From an uncultured Collinsella sp. (GTDB lineage Bacteria; Actinomycetota; Coriobacteriia; Coriobacteriales; Coriobacteriaceae): DNA of 27,104 nucleotides. This document shows, in pieces, positions 1 through 7,108 of the stretch. Every line of letters begins with the position of its first letter. Positions within the stretch are counted from its first letter, which is position 1. The position numbers were made by a program, and so were the translations under genes. The stretch covers positions 1-27,104 of the forward strand of contig UQYA01000013.1 of the NCBI GenBank assembly GCA_900545165.1, in the 5' to 3' direction. The notes beneath the pieces are model-generated. The model was not told the DNA's origin, made no database searches, and was given only the letters and a program-made list of their open reading frames with translations.

Positions 1-1
1 C

Positions 2-2497
2 ATCATGCTGATCGTTGCCGCCGTCATCAGTGCGCTCACGGGCATGGTCAAGGGCGAGCCCGACTTTGCCGATGTCGTCATCATCATGTTCGTCGTTATC
101 GTCAACTCGGTGCTGGGCGTGGTCCAGGAAGCCAAGAGCGAAGAAGCCCTCGAGGCCCTGCAGGAGATGAGCGCGGCGCAGTCCAAGGTACTGCGCGACG
201 GCAAGCTCGTGCACCTGCCGAGCGCCGAGCTCGTGCCCGGTGACGTGATCATGCTCGAGGCGGGCGACTCCGTTCCGGCCGACTGCCGCGTGCTCGAGAG
301 TGCCACGATGAAGATCGAAGAGGCTGCACTCACCGGCGAGTCCGTGCCCGTAGAGAAGCACGCCAACGTGATCGAGCTTGCCGCGGGCACCGATGACGTG
401 CCGCTCGGCGACCGCAAGAACATGTGCTACATGGGCTCTACCGTGGTGTACGGCCGCGGCCGCGCCGTCGTGGTCGGTACCGGCATGGATACCGAGATGG
501 GCAAGATCGCCGGCGCCCTGGCCGAGGCCAAGGAAGAGCTTACGCCGCTGCAGGTGAAGCTTGCCGAGCTCAGCCGCATCCTTACCATCATGGTGATCGT
601 CATCTGCGTCGTCATCTTTGGCGTCGACATCATCCGTCACGGCGTGGGCAACGTCCTCACCGACCCGACTGCCCTGCTCGACACCTTTATGGTCGCCGTC
701 TCGCTTGCCGTCGCCGCCATCCCCGAGGGCCTGGTCGCCGTCGTGACCATCGTGCTGTCGCTTGGCGTGACCAAGATGGCCAAGCGCCAGGCGATTATCC
801 GCAAGCTTTCTGCCGTCGAGACCCTCGGCTGCACGCAGACCATCTGCTCCGACAAGACCGGCACCCTTACCCAGAACAAGATGACCGTCGTCAAGCACGA
901 GCTCGCTGCGCCTAAGGAGAAGTTCCTGGCAGGTATGGCCCTTTGCTCCGATGCCCAGTGGGACGAGGAGCTGGGCGAGGCCGTGGGCGAGCCGACTGAG
1001 TGTGCGCTCGTCAACGACGCCGGCAAGGCTGGTCTCACCGGCCTGACTGCCGAGCACCCGCGCGTGGGCGAGGCCCCGTTCGACTCGGGCCGCAAGATGA
1101 TGTCCGTGGTCGTCGAGACCCTGGATGGCGAGTACGAGCAGTACACCAAGGGCGCGCCAGACGTGGTGATCGGCCTGTGCACCCATATCTACGAGGGCGA
1201 AAAGGTCGTCCCGCTGACCGAGGAGCGTCGCGCCGAGCTCGTGGCAGCCAACAAGGCCATGGCAGACGAGGCCCTGCGCGTGCTGGCGCTGGCGAGCCGC
1301 ACCTACACCGAGGTTCCCGCCGACTGCAGCCCCGCTGCGCTCGAGCATGACCTGGTCTTCTGCGGCCTGTCCGGCATGATCGACCCGGTCCGTCCCGAGG
1401 TGGCCGACGCTATCCGCGAGGCGCACGACGCCGGCATCCGCACCGTCATGATCACGGGCGACCACATCGACACCGCCGTGGCCATCGCCAAGCAGCTGGG
1501 CATCGTCGCCGACCGCAGCCAGGCCATTACCGGTGCCGACCTCGACCGCATGAGCGACGAGGAGCTCGACGCGCACATCGAGGACTACGGCGTGTACGCC
1601 CGCGTCCAGCCCGAGCACAAGACCCGCATCGTCGAGGCCTGGAAGTCGCGCGACCAGATCGTGGCCATGACGGGCGACGGCGTCAACGACGCCCCGTCCA
1701 TCAAGCGCGCCGACATCGGCGTTGGCATGGGCATCACCGGTACCGATGTCACCAAGAACGTCGCCGACATGGTGCTTGCCGACGACAATTTCGCCACCAT
1801 CATCGGTGCCTGCGAAGAGGGCCGTCGCATCTACGACAACATCCGCAAGGTCATTCAGTTCCTGCTTTCGGCCAACCTTGCCGAGGTCTTCTCGGTATTC
1901 ATCGCCACGCTCATCGGCTTTACCATCTTCCAGCCGGTGCAGCTGCTGTGGGTGAACCTGGTCACCGACTGCTTCCCCGCGCTCGCGCTGGGCATGGAGG
2001 ACGCCGAGGGCGACATCATGAAGCGCAAGCCGCGCAACGCCAAGGACGGTGTCTTTGCCGGACATATGGGTCTGGACTGCGTGGTCCAGGGCCTAATCAT
2101 CACCGTGCTGGTGCTGGCGAGCTTCTTTGTGGGCGTGTACTTTGACATGGGCTACATCCACATCGCCGATATGATCGCCGGTAATGCCGACGAGGAAGGC
2201 GTGATGATGGCCTTCATCACGCTCAACATGGTCGAGATCTTCCACTGCTTTAATATGCGCAGCCGTCGTGCGTCGCTGTTTAGCATGAAGAAGCAGAACA
2301 AGTGGCTGTGGGCTTCGGCCGCGCTGGCGCTGGTGCTGACGGTGATCGTAACCGTGCAGCCGACGCTTGCCGAGATGTTCTTTGGCCCCGTGACGCTTGA
2401 GCTTAAGGGCGTTATCGCCGCGCTGGGCTTGGCCTTCCTGATCATCCCGCTGATGGAGATCTACAAGGCGATCATGCGCGCGGTCGAGAAGGAGTAA
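2..2497 (+). CDS. P-type cation (Ca2+-like) ATPase, N-terminally truncated by the window edge
   Basis: This is a P-type ATPase of the P2A (SERCA/PMR1-like) group, a membrane pump that uses ATP to move cations, most likely Ca2+. The reading frame is open to the window's left edge, so perhaps 60-80 N-terminal residues are missing. Counting from the first ATG at position 5, the TGES actuator loop is at residues 110-113. The phosphorylation motif DKTGTLT starts at D283, and the hinge TGDGVNDAP starts at 556. The ion-site signatures of the group are visible: PEGL in M4, NLAEV in M5, NLVTD in M6 and an NMVE segment near M8. The C-terminal half ends in hydrophobic helices. The gene stands alone and a rho-independent terminator follows at 2670. 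The family call is firm. Ca2+ specificity rests on the M4-M6 residues and could instead be Mn2+. Confidence 0.93.
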   Translation: MMLIVAAVISALTGMVKGEPDFADVVIIMFVVIVNSVLGVVQEAKSEEALEALQEMSAAQSKVLRDGKLVHLPSAELVPGDVIMLEAGDSVPADCRVLESATMKIEEAALTGESVPVEKHANVIELAAGTDDVPLGDRKNMCYMGSTVVYGRGRAVVVGTGMDTEMGKIAGALAEAKEELTPLQVKLAELSRILTIMVIVICVVIFGVDIIRHGVGNVLTDPTALLDTFMVAVSLAVAAIPEGLVAVVTIVLSLGVTKMAKRQAIIRKLSAVETLGCTQTICSDKTGTLTQNKMTVVKHELAAPKEKFLAGMALCSDAQWDEELGEAVGEPTECALVNDAGKAGLTGLTAEHPRVGEAPFDSGRKMMSVVVETLDGEYEQYTKGAPDVVIGLCTHIYEGEKVVPLTEERRAELVAANKAMADEALRVLALASRTYTEVPADCSPAALEHDLVFCGLSGMIDPVRPEVADAIREAHDAGIRTVMITGDHIDTAVAIAKQLGIVADRSQAITGADLDRMSDEELDAHIEDYGVYARVQPEHKTRIVEAWKSRDQIVAMTGDGVNDAPSIKRADIGVGMGITGTDVTKNVADMVLADDNFATIIGACEEGRRIYDNIRKVIQFLLSANLAEVFSVFIATLIGFTIFQPVQLLWVNLVTDCFPALALGMEDAEGDIMKRKPRNAKDGVFAGHMGLDCVVQGLIITVLVLASFFVGVYFDMGYIHIADMIAGNADEEGVMMAFITLNMVEIFHCFNMRSRRASLFSMKKQNKWLWASAALALVLTVIVTVQPTLAEMFFGPVTLELKGVIAALGLAFLIIPLMEIYKAIMRAVEKE

Positions 2498-2520
2498 GTC
2501 GAAAGGTCATCCTTCCCACC

Positions 2521-2608
2521 GGCCCGACCGCCTGCGGGGTTTCTTCTTCGCTGGTCCTCGCGCTTCGCGCTGCGGGATCGCTCAGAAGAAAACACTCCCG
2601 GGGCGGGC
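2521..2608. repeat. Long imperfect palindrome downstream of the ATPase gene
   Basis: An outer ggcccg at 2521 pairs with cgggcc near 2603. An inner tttcttct near 2540 pairs with agaagaaa near 2584. Between them lies a self-complementary GC-rich core containing cgcgcttcgcgc. It could form a long stem, but no T-run follows it, so it is not an obvious terminator. Confidence 0.5.
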
Positions 2609-2669
2609 CCTGTGGTATCCTTGCTGGCTTTCTCGCGCGCGGATGAAAAAGGGCTGAGGGAAAGTTTGT

Positions 2670-2705
2670 GAGCTGGTCGGGCTTTGCCCGGCCAGCTCTA
2701 TTTTT
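2670..2705 (+). terminator. Rho-independent terminator
   Basis: A 13-bp stem (2670-2682 with 2686-2698) contains one G-T pair and a 3-nt loop, and is followed by tattttt. Its orientation fits the ATPase gene that ends at 2497. Confidence 0.85.
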
Positions 2706-2768
2706 AGAGCATTTGCTCGACCGACTCTTTTTGTGAGCTGGATTGTATGGGGTTGAATCGGCGACGCG

Positions 2769-3098
2769 TTAGGAGAAGCCGGGAACGTCGCTGAAGGGGA
2801 TTTGGGGCATAAAGAGAACGATGACGGCCATAATTCCCCAGTAGATTTGCAGAGGTAGCGGAGCCGATATCAGGGCATTAAAGAAGGACAAACCCTTTTT
2901 GCTTCCATATAGCTGGACCGAGCTGAGAAGAGCAATTCCAAAAGAGATGGCGCTCGGCCAGCATGCTTTGACAATGAGGCTAAGGAAATAGCATATTAAT
3001 GTTATCGCTATGCACCCAATGCCCCAGAGCCACTTCTTGTTGAGGAAATACTGGATACCCCATACACCAATTACGGGGGCAATGATGACTGGCAACAT
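2769..3098 (-). CDS. Small multi-pass membrane protein, unknown function
   Basis: The 109-residue protein is very hydrophobic, with about four predicted membrane segments (near residues 2-18, 22-45, 48-64 and 80-98). I do not recognise a family. It is the last gene of a minus-strand cassette, 9 nt after the stop of the secreted-protein gene (3108-3605), so it is probably co-transcribed and translated with it. Its base composition is clearly AT-richer than the flanking core genes, as for the rest of the cassette. A small integral membrane protein directly downstream of a gene for a secreted hydrophobic peptide often plays an immunity or export role. That is context only, and nothing in the sequence proves it. 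Confidence 0.7.
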   Translation of the reverse strand: MLPVIIAPVIGVWGIQYFLNKKWLWGIGCIAITLICYFLSLIVKACWPSAISFGIALLSSVQLYGSKKGLSFFNALISAPLPLQIYWGIMAVIVLFMPQIPFSDVPGFS

Positions 3099-3107
3099 AG
3101 TCGTATC

Positions 3108-3605
3108 CTAACTATTTATACAACGAATGTATTCTCCGGAGTTGGGGGGATAGACGCTGCAAGGTAGACGGTACGTGTTGCCTGCGGGTACGGGGCGTCC
3201 AAGGAGTTGCTTTGCTGCATACTCAGTCCAATAACCTCCGGTTATGCTTATGAACTTCTTAATAAGTCCGTCGATTACAACCCCCGTTACATAGCCGATG
3301 AGTTCTTTTCCAATAAAAATGGCAATTTTGACGATCCATTCTTTAGCGCCGCGTGTGGCAGCTGCTAAATCATCCAAAGACAGGGTCTGGAATCGATCGA
3401 TAATTTGGACATCTCCGTTTTCATCTAGTGCGTATGTCGTCCATCCTGTGCCGGACTCATTGACAGCTTCAATGTACTCTTCGGCAGAAGGGAACTCTAC
3501 TTCAAGAGGTTGCGCCTTAGATTGCTTTGGTGAAATGGCAATTGAGCAAAGCGCAACTGCGCTTGCGATGAATGACTTACGGCTTACGGGAACGTTACGT
3601 AGCAT
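3108..3605 (-). CDS. Secreted two-cysteine protein with hydrophobic core, bacteriocin-like context
   Basis: I chose the ATG at 3605 because a perfect AGGAGG lies 6 nt upstream, and because it removes an overlap with the preceding gene that the longer frame (from 3662) would have. The 165-residue product begins with a signal peptide. An SRKSFI stretch close to the twin-arginine pattern, though with K for the second R, is followed by a hydrophobic run and a likely SKA/Q cleavage near residue 31. Residues 88-126 form a glycine- and lysine-interrupted hydrophobic segment that could be a membrane-active helix pair. Outside the signal peptide there are only two cysteines, C149 and C162, which could form one disulfide. 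The gene sits between a thioredoxin-like gene and a small membrane-protein gene. I do not recognise the family. A bacteriocin-like or toxin role is an inference. Confidence 0.7.
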   Translation of the reverse strand: MLRNVPVSRKSFIASAVALCSIAISPKQSKAQPLEVEFPSAEEYIEAVNESGTGWTTYALDENGDVQIIDRFQTLSLDDLAAATRGAKEWIVKIAIFIGKELIGYVTGVVIDGLIKKFISITGGYWTEYAAKQLLGRPVPAGNTYRLPCSVYPPNSGEYIRCINS

Positions 3606-3622
3606 GTGTATCCTCCTGACAT

Positions 3623-4057
3623 TTAGCTTGACATTGCTGTGTTGTTCAGATTCAGCCTCCAATCCGTGAAACGCATTTCAAACGAATCAAGCGTGGAAAG
3701 GTCGAACTCGGACGCTATCTTTCCTTCAGAGATGGCAAAAATTGAAGGATAAAACTCGAATGACGGCAGAAGCGCCTTAAGTGTTTCCCTATCAACCTCC
3801 TTTTGGCTCTTAGGGACAACGAGGATCTCGATGTCGTTCTTGAGACTCGGCGAAAGCGAGCGTTCTGCCGCACGGAGCTCTTCACAGGCCGGGCAGCCCT
3901 CCAGCTCAATTTGCACGATAAAAGATTCGCCTTTGCTTAATTTCGATCGAAATTCGGGCAATGAGATATTGATTGGATCGGAATTGGTTCGTACTGCCGA
4001 GAAGAGGGCGAAAAGGGACAGCGATAAGATAAGGATAAGGACGGCTTGCTTTCTCAT
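3623..4057 (-). CDS. Membrane-anchored thioredoxin-like protein (CPAC)
   Basis: The 144-residue protein has an N-terminal hydrophobic anchor (residues 4-22) with no lipobox cysteine. A thioredoxin-like domain follows, with the redox pair C55-P-A-C58 in the usual place after a beta strand (IVQIELEGCPAC). A family cis-Pro-like segment (FEFYPSIF) lies later, which supports the fold. It would act outside the membrane in making or breaking disulfides. It is the first gene of the minus-strand cassette, 17 nt before the two-cysteine secreted protein, so that protein is its obvious candidate substrate. A GGAGGA lies just before the ATG, and an inverted repeat lies upstream at 4073-4094. Thioredoxin-fold accessory proteins are known from bacteriocin export loci (PedC/BrcD type). 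Membership here is not shown. Confidence 0.75.
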   Translation of the reverse strand: MRKQAVLILILSLSLFALFSAVRTNSDPINISLPEFRSKLSKGESFIVQIELEGCPACEELRAAERSLSPSLKNDIEILVVPKSQKEVDRETLKALLPSFEFYPSIFAISEGKIASEFDLSTLDSFEMRFTDWRLNLNNTAMSS

Positions 4058-4072
4058 GGGTCCTCCAAACTC

Positions 4073-4094
4073 TATAAAGTTAAATTACTTTATA
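4073..4094. promoter_or_regulatory. Inverted repeat in the divergent, AT-rich promoter region
   Basis: TATAAAG, 8 nt, then CTTTATA form a perfect 7-bp inverted repeat. It starts 16 nt upstream of the minus-strand thioredoxin-like gene and lies between two divergent transcription units. It could be an operator or simply overlapping -10-like AT-rich sequence. Confidence 0.4.
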
Positions 4095-4218
4095 TAAAAC
4101 ATTAAATAAAGATTCTTAAAAATGAACGGTATCGATTTGCTGGTAAACGGTTTTGAGCGAGAGCGGTTGGATTGAAAAGTACAATGAACGCAGGGAAATA
4201 AGGAAAAAAGGAGGAGAA

Positions 4219-4707
4219 ATGAAAGATCGCGATATACATCTGCGGTTGACGACGAGTTTTCTGACAATCTTCTGTATCGCCCTGGCGGTTCAAGCGCTAT
4301 GTTGCGTGGTGTTGTTCGTTCATCTTGCGAACCTGTTGCTCATCGAGGGTATCTCTGCGGTGAGCGGCGGATTTCTGCTCTTGTTTATGGTTAGCACGCT
4401 TTGCGACGCTGCAACGTTTCTTCTGTTTACGATTCTGACGGCGAAAGTCAGGCATGAGGGTCGTCCTTTTGGTAAGTGGCAGACCAGGATTTTGGTCGCG
4501 GCTGGCCTCCTGATGTCGGTAAAAGCCGTCATCAGCATCATATGGCCGACGATTCAATTACCATACAGCAATGTTCTTGGAACGGCTGAGCCCGTGTTTC
4601 CCGAGTTTGATTTTCAATCGCTTTCTTACGGACTCGTTTTCTTTGCGTTGGCGGGGGTCTTTGAATACGGTAGGGTATTGCAGGAAGATGCAGACGAGAT
4701 TCTCTAG
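4219..4707 (+). CDS. DUF2975-type four-helix membrane protein
   Basis: I chose the ATG at 4219 because AAGGAGGAG lies directly upstream. A TTG 66 nt earlier (4153) would add a charged leader and has no good ribosome site. The 162-residue product has four predicted membrane helices, near residues 12-35, 45-73, 93-115 and 130-152. The length, topology and immediate coupling to a Cro/YozG-type HTH protein match DUF2975, the membrane partner in YoaS-YozG-like pairs. The HTH gene starts 11 nt after the stop. The function is not established. In such pairs the membrane protein is thought to modulate the small regulator. The gene is AT-richer than the core genes and diverges from the cassette at 2769-4057. 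Confidence 0.75.
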   Translation: MKDRDIHLRLTTSFLTIFCIALAVQALCCVVLFVHLANLLLIEGISAVSGGFLLLFMVSTLCDAATFLLFTILTAKVRHEGRPFGKWQTRILVAAGLLMSVKAVISIIWPTIQLPYSNVLGTAEPVFPEFDFQSLSYGLVFFALAGVFEYGRVLQEDADEIL

Positions 4708-4718
4708 GGGGTGGCACG

Positions 4719-4970
4719 GTGCCGATTGTTATGCGTCTTGACCGCGTGATGGCGGACCGTAAAATCTCGTCGCAGGAACTTGCCGAAATCATTGGAATAT
4801 CGCCTGTTAATCTGTCTCGAATTAAAACGGGAAGACTCAAGGGGATCCGCTTTTCTACACTTCAAGCAATGTGCGAGGCGCTTCATTGCAAGCCCGGCGA
4901 CATCATCGATTGGATGGATGATGACGAGTACGCCGCAGCATTTGGTAAGTCGGACGGAACAATGCGTTAA
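4719..4970 (+). CDS. YozG-like Cro/C1 helix-turn-helix regulator
   Basis: The GTG start at 4719 is supported by AGGGGG 7 nt upstream, overlapping the end of the preceding gene. The 83-residue protein is a minimal Cro/C1 HTH: residues 16-40 contain the helix-turn-helix (SSQELAEIIGISPVNLSRIK). It ends with the family-typical stretch leading to CKPGDIIDW, then a short acidic tail. This C-terminal signature is characteristic of the small HTH_26/YozG group. It would bind DNA as a dimer and probably autoregulates its operon with the DUF2975 membrane protein. It could also control the divergent minus-strand cassette through the AT-rich region at 4058-4218, which is inference from position only. Confidence 0.85.
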   Translation: MPIVMRLDRVMADRKISSQELAEIIGISPVNLSRIKTGRLKGIRFSTLQAMCEALHCKPGDIIDWMDDDEYAAAFGKSDGTMR

Positions 4971-5011
4971 AATACCTGCTCAGTTGTGTGGTTTTGTGCT
5001 GGGAGGCGCTT

Positions 5012-6196
5012 GTGGGCAAGGCTAAGGCTAAGGCGAAGAAAAAGACGACGGGGGCGCGGGCTAAGCGCGATCGTCGTCGGAAGCTCGCGACCGAAGCCCC
5101 TGCATCTGCTGAGGAGTTGCTGGCAAGCGTGCCGGGGCTTGACGCGTTGCAGGATGTTCCGGCGTTCGATGACCTGCCGGTCGATGCGGCTCAGCAGGCT
5201 GCATTTGACGACTTTTGCGCACAGGCTGAGGAACCCGAGCAGATGCAGCTCGGTGCCGTGGTGCGCCTGGACCGCGGATTTCCGCTGGTGGCAACTGCCG
5301 ACGACACGTTTCGTGCCGAGCATGCCGTAGGGTTTGCCAAGTCGCGTGGCGAGGACGAGGTCTTGCTGCCCGCTGTGGGCGACCGCGTGGCGGTTCGCCG
5401 TGCTCCCGGGCACGACATGGGCGTGATCGAGTGCGTACTGCCGCGCCGTACGAGCTTTGAACGTTGGCGTGGCCGTGCCCGCGGTGAGCGCCAGGTGCTC
5501 TGCTCCAACGTTGACAGCGTGCTGATCGTGCAGGCGCTCGGCGCCGGCGAGGTGCTGCTCGATCGCGTCGCGCGCTCACTGGTGTTGGCGCTCGATTGCG
5601 ATGCCGAGCCGGTGGTGGTGCTCACCAAGGCCGACCGCTGCGAGGCCGATGAGCTCGAGCGCGATCTGGACCGCGTGCGCCGCCTGGTGGGTCCGGACGT
5701 GCGCGTGATCGTGACGTCTTCTGCCGAGGGCCTCGGCCTGGACGAGGTGCGCGCCTGCGTGCCGGCTGGGGGCTGTGCCATGATCTTGGGCGAGTCGGGC
5801 GCCGGCAAGTCGACGCTGCTCAATGCGCTACTGGGCCACGATGCGCTGGCCACTGGTGGCGTGCGCGAGCGTGATGACCAAGGTCGCCACACCACGGTTG
5901 CGCGCGTGATGGTGGCGCTGCCGGGCGACGCCGGCGTGATCGCCGATGCCCCGGGCCTGCGCAGCCTGCCGCTCGTGGGACATGAGCGGGGTCTGGCGCG
6001 TGCCTTCCCCGAGATCGTCGAGGCGTCGCGTGCGTGCCGGTTTGGCGATTGCACGCACACTCATGAGCCGGGTTGTGCCGTTCGCGAGGCCGAGGACGCG
6101 GGGCAGATCGACAGCCTGCGCCTGGAGACGTTCCAAAACCTGGCGTCATCCATGCGCGTGAGTGCCCAAATGCTCGACCCCGATGTCCATCTGTAA
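5012..6196 (+). CDS. rsgA: Ribosome small-subunit-dependent GTPase RsgA (YjeQ/EngC)
   Basis: RsgA is a circularly permuted GTPase that acts late in 30S subunit maturation. I chose the GTG at 5012 because GGGAGG lies 5 nt upstream; an in-frame GTG at 4988 has no such site. The 394-residue product has a lysine/alanine-rich start, then an OB-fold (about residues 80-150). The permuted GTPase motifs follow: TKAD (205-208, G4), GESGAGKST (K266, G1), GRHTT (G2) and DAPG (G3). The family zinc site is C342, C347, H349 and C355, in the pattern C-x4-C-x-H-x5-C. The N-terminal extension of about 75 residues is longer than in E. coli-like RsgA. A perfect terminator follows 17 nt after the stop. Confidence 0.97.
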   Translation: MGKAKAKAKKKTTGARAKRDRRRKLATEAPASAEELLASVPGLDALQDVPAFDDLPVDAAQQAAFDDFCAQAEEPEQMQLGAVVRLDRGFPLVATADDTFRAEHAVGFAKSRGEDEVLLPAVGDRVAVRRAPGHDMGVIECVLPRRTSFERWRGRARGERQVLCSNVDSVLIVQALGAGEVLLDRVARSLVLALDCDAEPVVVLTKADRCEADELERDLDRVRRLVGPDVRVIVTSSAEGLGLDEVRACVPAGGCAMILGESGAGKSTLLNALLGHDALATGGVRERDDQGRHTTVARVMVALPGDAGVIADAPGLRSLPLVGHERGLARAFPEIVEASRACRFGDCTHTHEPGCAVREAEDAGQIDSLRLETFQNLASSMRVSAQMLDPDVHL

Positions 6197-6213
6197 TTGA
6201 TTTTTCCTATGAC

Positions 6214-6248
6214 AGCCGCCTCCCAACTGCTTGGGAGGCGGCTTTTTT
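6214..6248 (+). terminator. Strong rho-independent terminator of rsgA
   Basis: A perfect 13-bp stem (6214-6226 with 6231-6243) with a 4-nt ctgc loop is followed by a run of six T. It separates rsgA from the Tad operon. Confidence 0.95.
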
Positions 6249-6288
6249 GCTGCCAAAGCGTCTCGAAATATGCGTTTTGCCGACGTTC

Positions 6289-6351
6289 TGACCAAAACCT
6301 TGCCACGAGCTTGACGGGCTGGTCAGCTTTTGGTCAGCAATTGGTTTGACA
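6289..6351 (+). promoter_or_regulatory. Candidate control region of the Tad operon
   Basis: TGACCAAAA (6289-6297) is repeated in inverted form as TTTTGGTCA (6328-6336). GGTCAGC occurs twice (6321-6327 and 6332-6338). A perfect -35 consensus TTGACA lies at 6346-6351, but no good -10 lies 16-18 nt later. It is the only long gap before the operon, so the operon promoter should be here or a little further downstream. Confidence 0.4.
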
Positions 6352-6448
6352 CGTAAAACCAAGATTGCGATTGCACCGCTTTGCGCCCTGGCCGCCCAGA
6401 CAATGGTGGTACGGGCATTTGCCCGGTGCTACCTTGAGAGGAGCGGCC

Positions 6449-7108
6449 GTGAACAAGAGCAAGCGCATCGCCATCAGTCTGGCCGCGGGCGTGCTTGCCG
6501 CGGCGCTCTGCATGGTTTACGGCTCGTCGATCCGTTCGCAAGCCGAGCAGGCTCAGGCCGAGACGTTGGCAAAATACGGCGGCGACCGCGTTGAGGTGTG
6601 CGTCGCGGCGCGCGATATCGATGCGGGTGAGACCCTCGACGAGACTAATGTCATAACTCAGGAATGGCTGGCGAGTCTGTTGCCGCGTGATGCGGCGACC
6701 GAGCTGCGTCAGGTGCGCGGCGACGTGACGACCTCGCGCATTCCCAAAAACGCCGTGATTTGCAATGTCTACACCAAGGCCGAAAGCCACAAGCTCGAGG
6801 TGCCTAAAGGCAAGGTTGCCGTTTCGGTGGCGGTCGATGCCGAGCACTCGGTCGGCGGTGCCACGGGCGTGGGCAGTTACGTGGATGTGTATGTGCAAAA
6901 AGACGGCGTAACCGATCGGCTGTGCGGCGCGTACGTGATCGATACCAGTGAAGATTCCGGTGCCACGCGCGAGGGCAAGATCGAATGGGTGACGCTGGCG
7001 GCTGACCCCGAAGATGTCAAGGAATTGCTGGGGGCCTCGGGAAAGGGAACGGTCAGCTTGACGATTCCCGCCACGGCGCGCGGCAAAAAGAGCGGAGGCG
7101 ACGAGTGA
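6449..7108 (+). CDS. cpaB: SAF-domain pilus assembly protein, CpaB/RcpC-like
   Basis: The GTG at 6449 is chosen because a GAGAGGAG site lies 5 nt upstream and the protein then begins with a good signal-anchor (VNKSKRIAIS, then a hydrophobic run). The 219-residue product has an SAF-type domain at about residues 45-115: VCVAARDIDAGETLDETNV, then TSRIPKNAVI. This matches CpaB/RcpC, the periplasmic or wall-side protein of Tad pilus systems. In Gram-negatives it works with the secretin. Here there is no secretin gene, so the partner must differ. It is the first gene of the Tad operon, and its stop overlaps the next gene's start. The remainder contains a second beta-rich CpaB-like segment. Confidence 0.85.
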   Translation: MNKSKRIAISLAAGVLAAALCMVYGSSIRSQAEQAQAETLAKYGGDRVEVCVAARDIDAGETLDETNVITQEWLASLLPRDAATELRQVRGDVTTSRIPKNAVICNVYTKAESHKLEVPKGKVAVSVAVDAEHSVGGATGVGSYVDVYVQKDGVTDRLCGAYVIDTSEDSGATREGKIEWVTLAADPEDVKELLGASGKGTVSLTIPATARGKKSGGDE

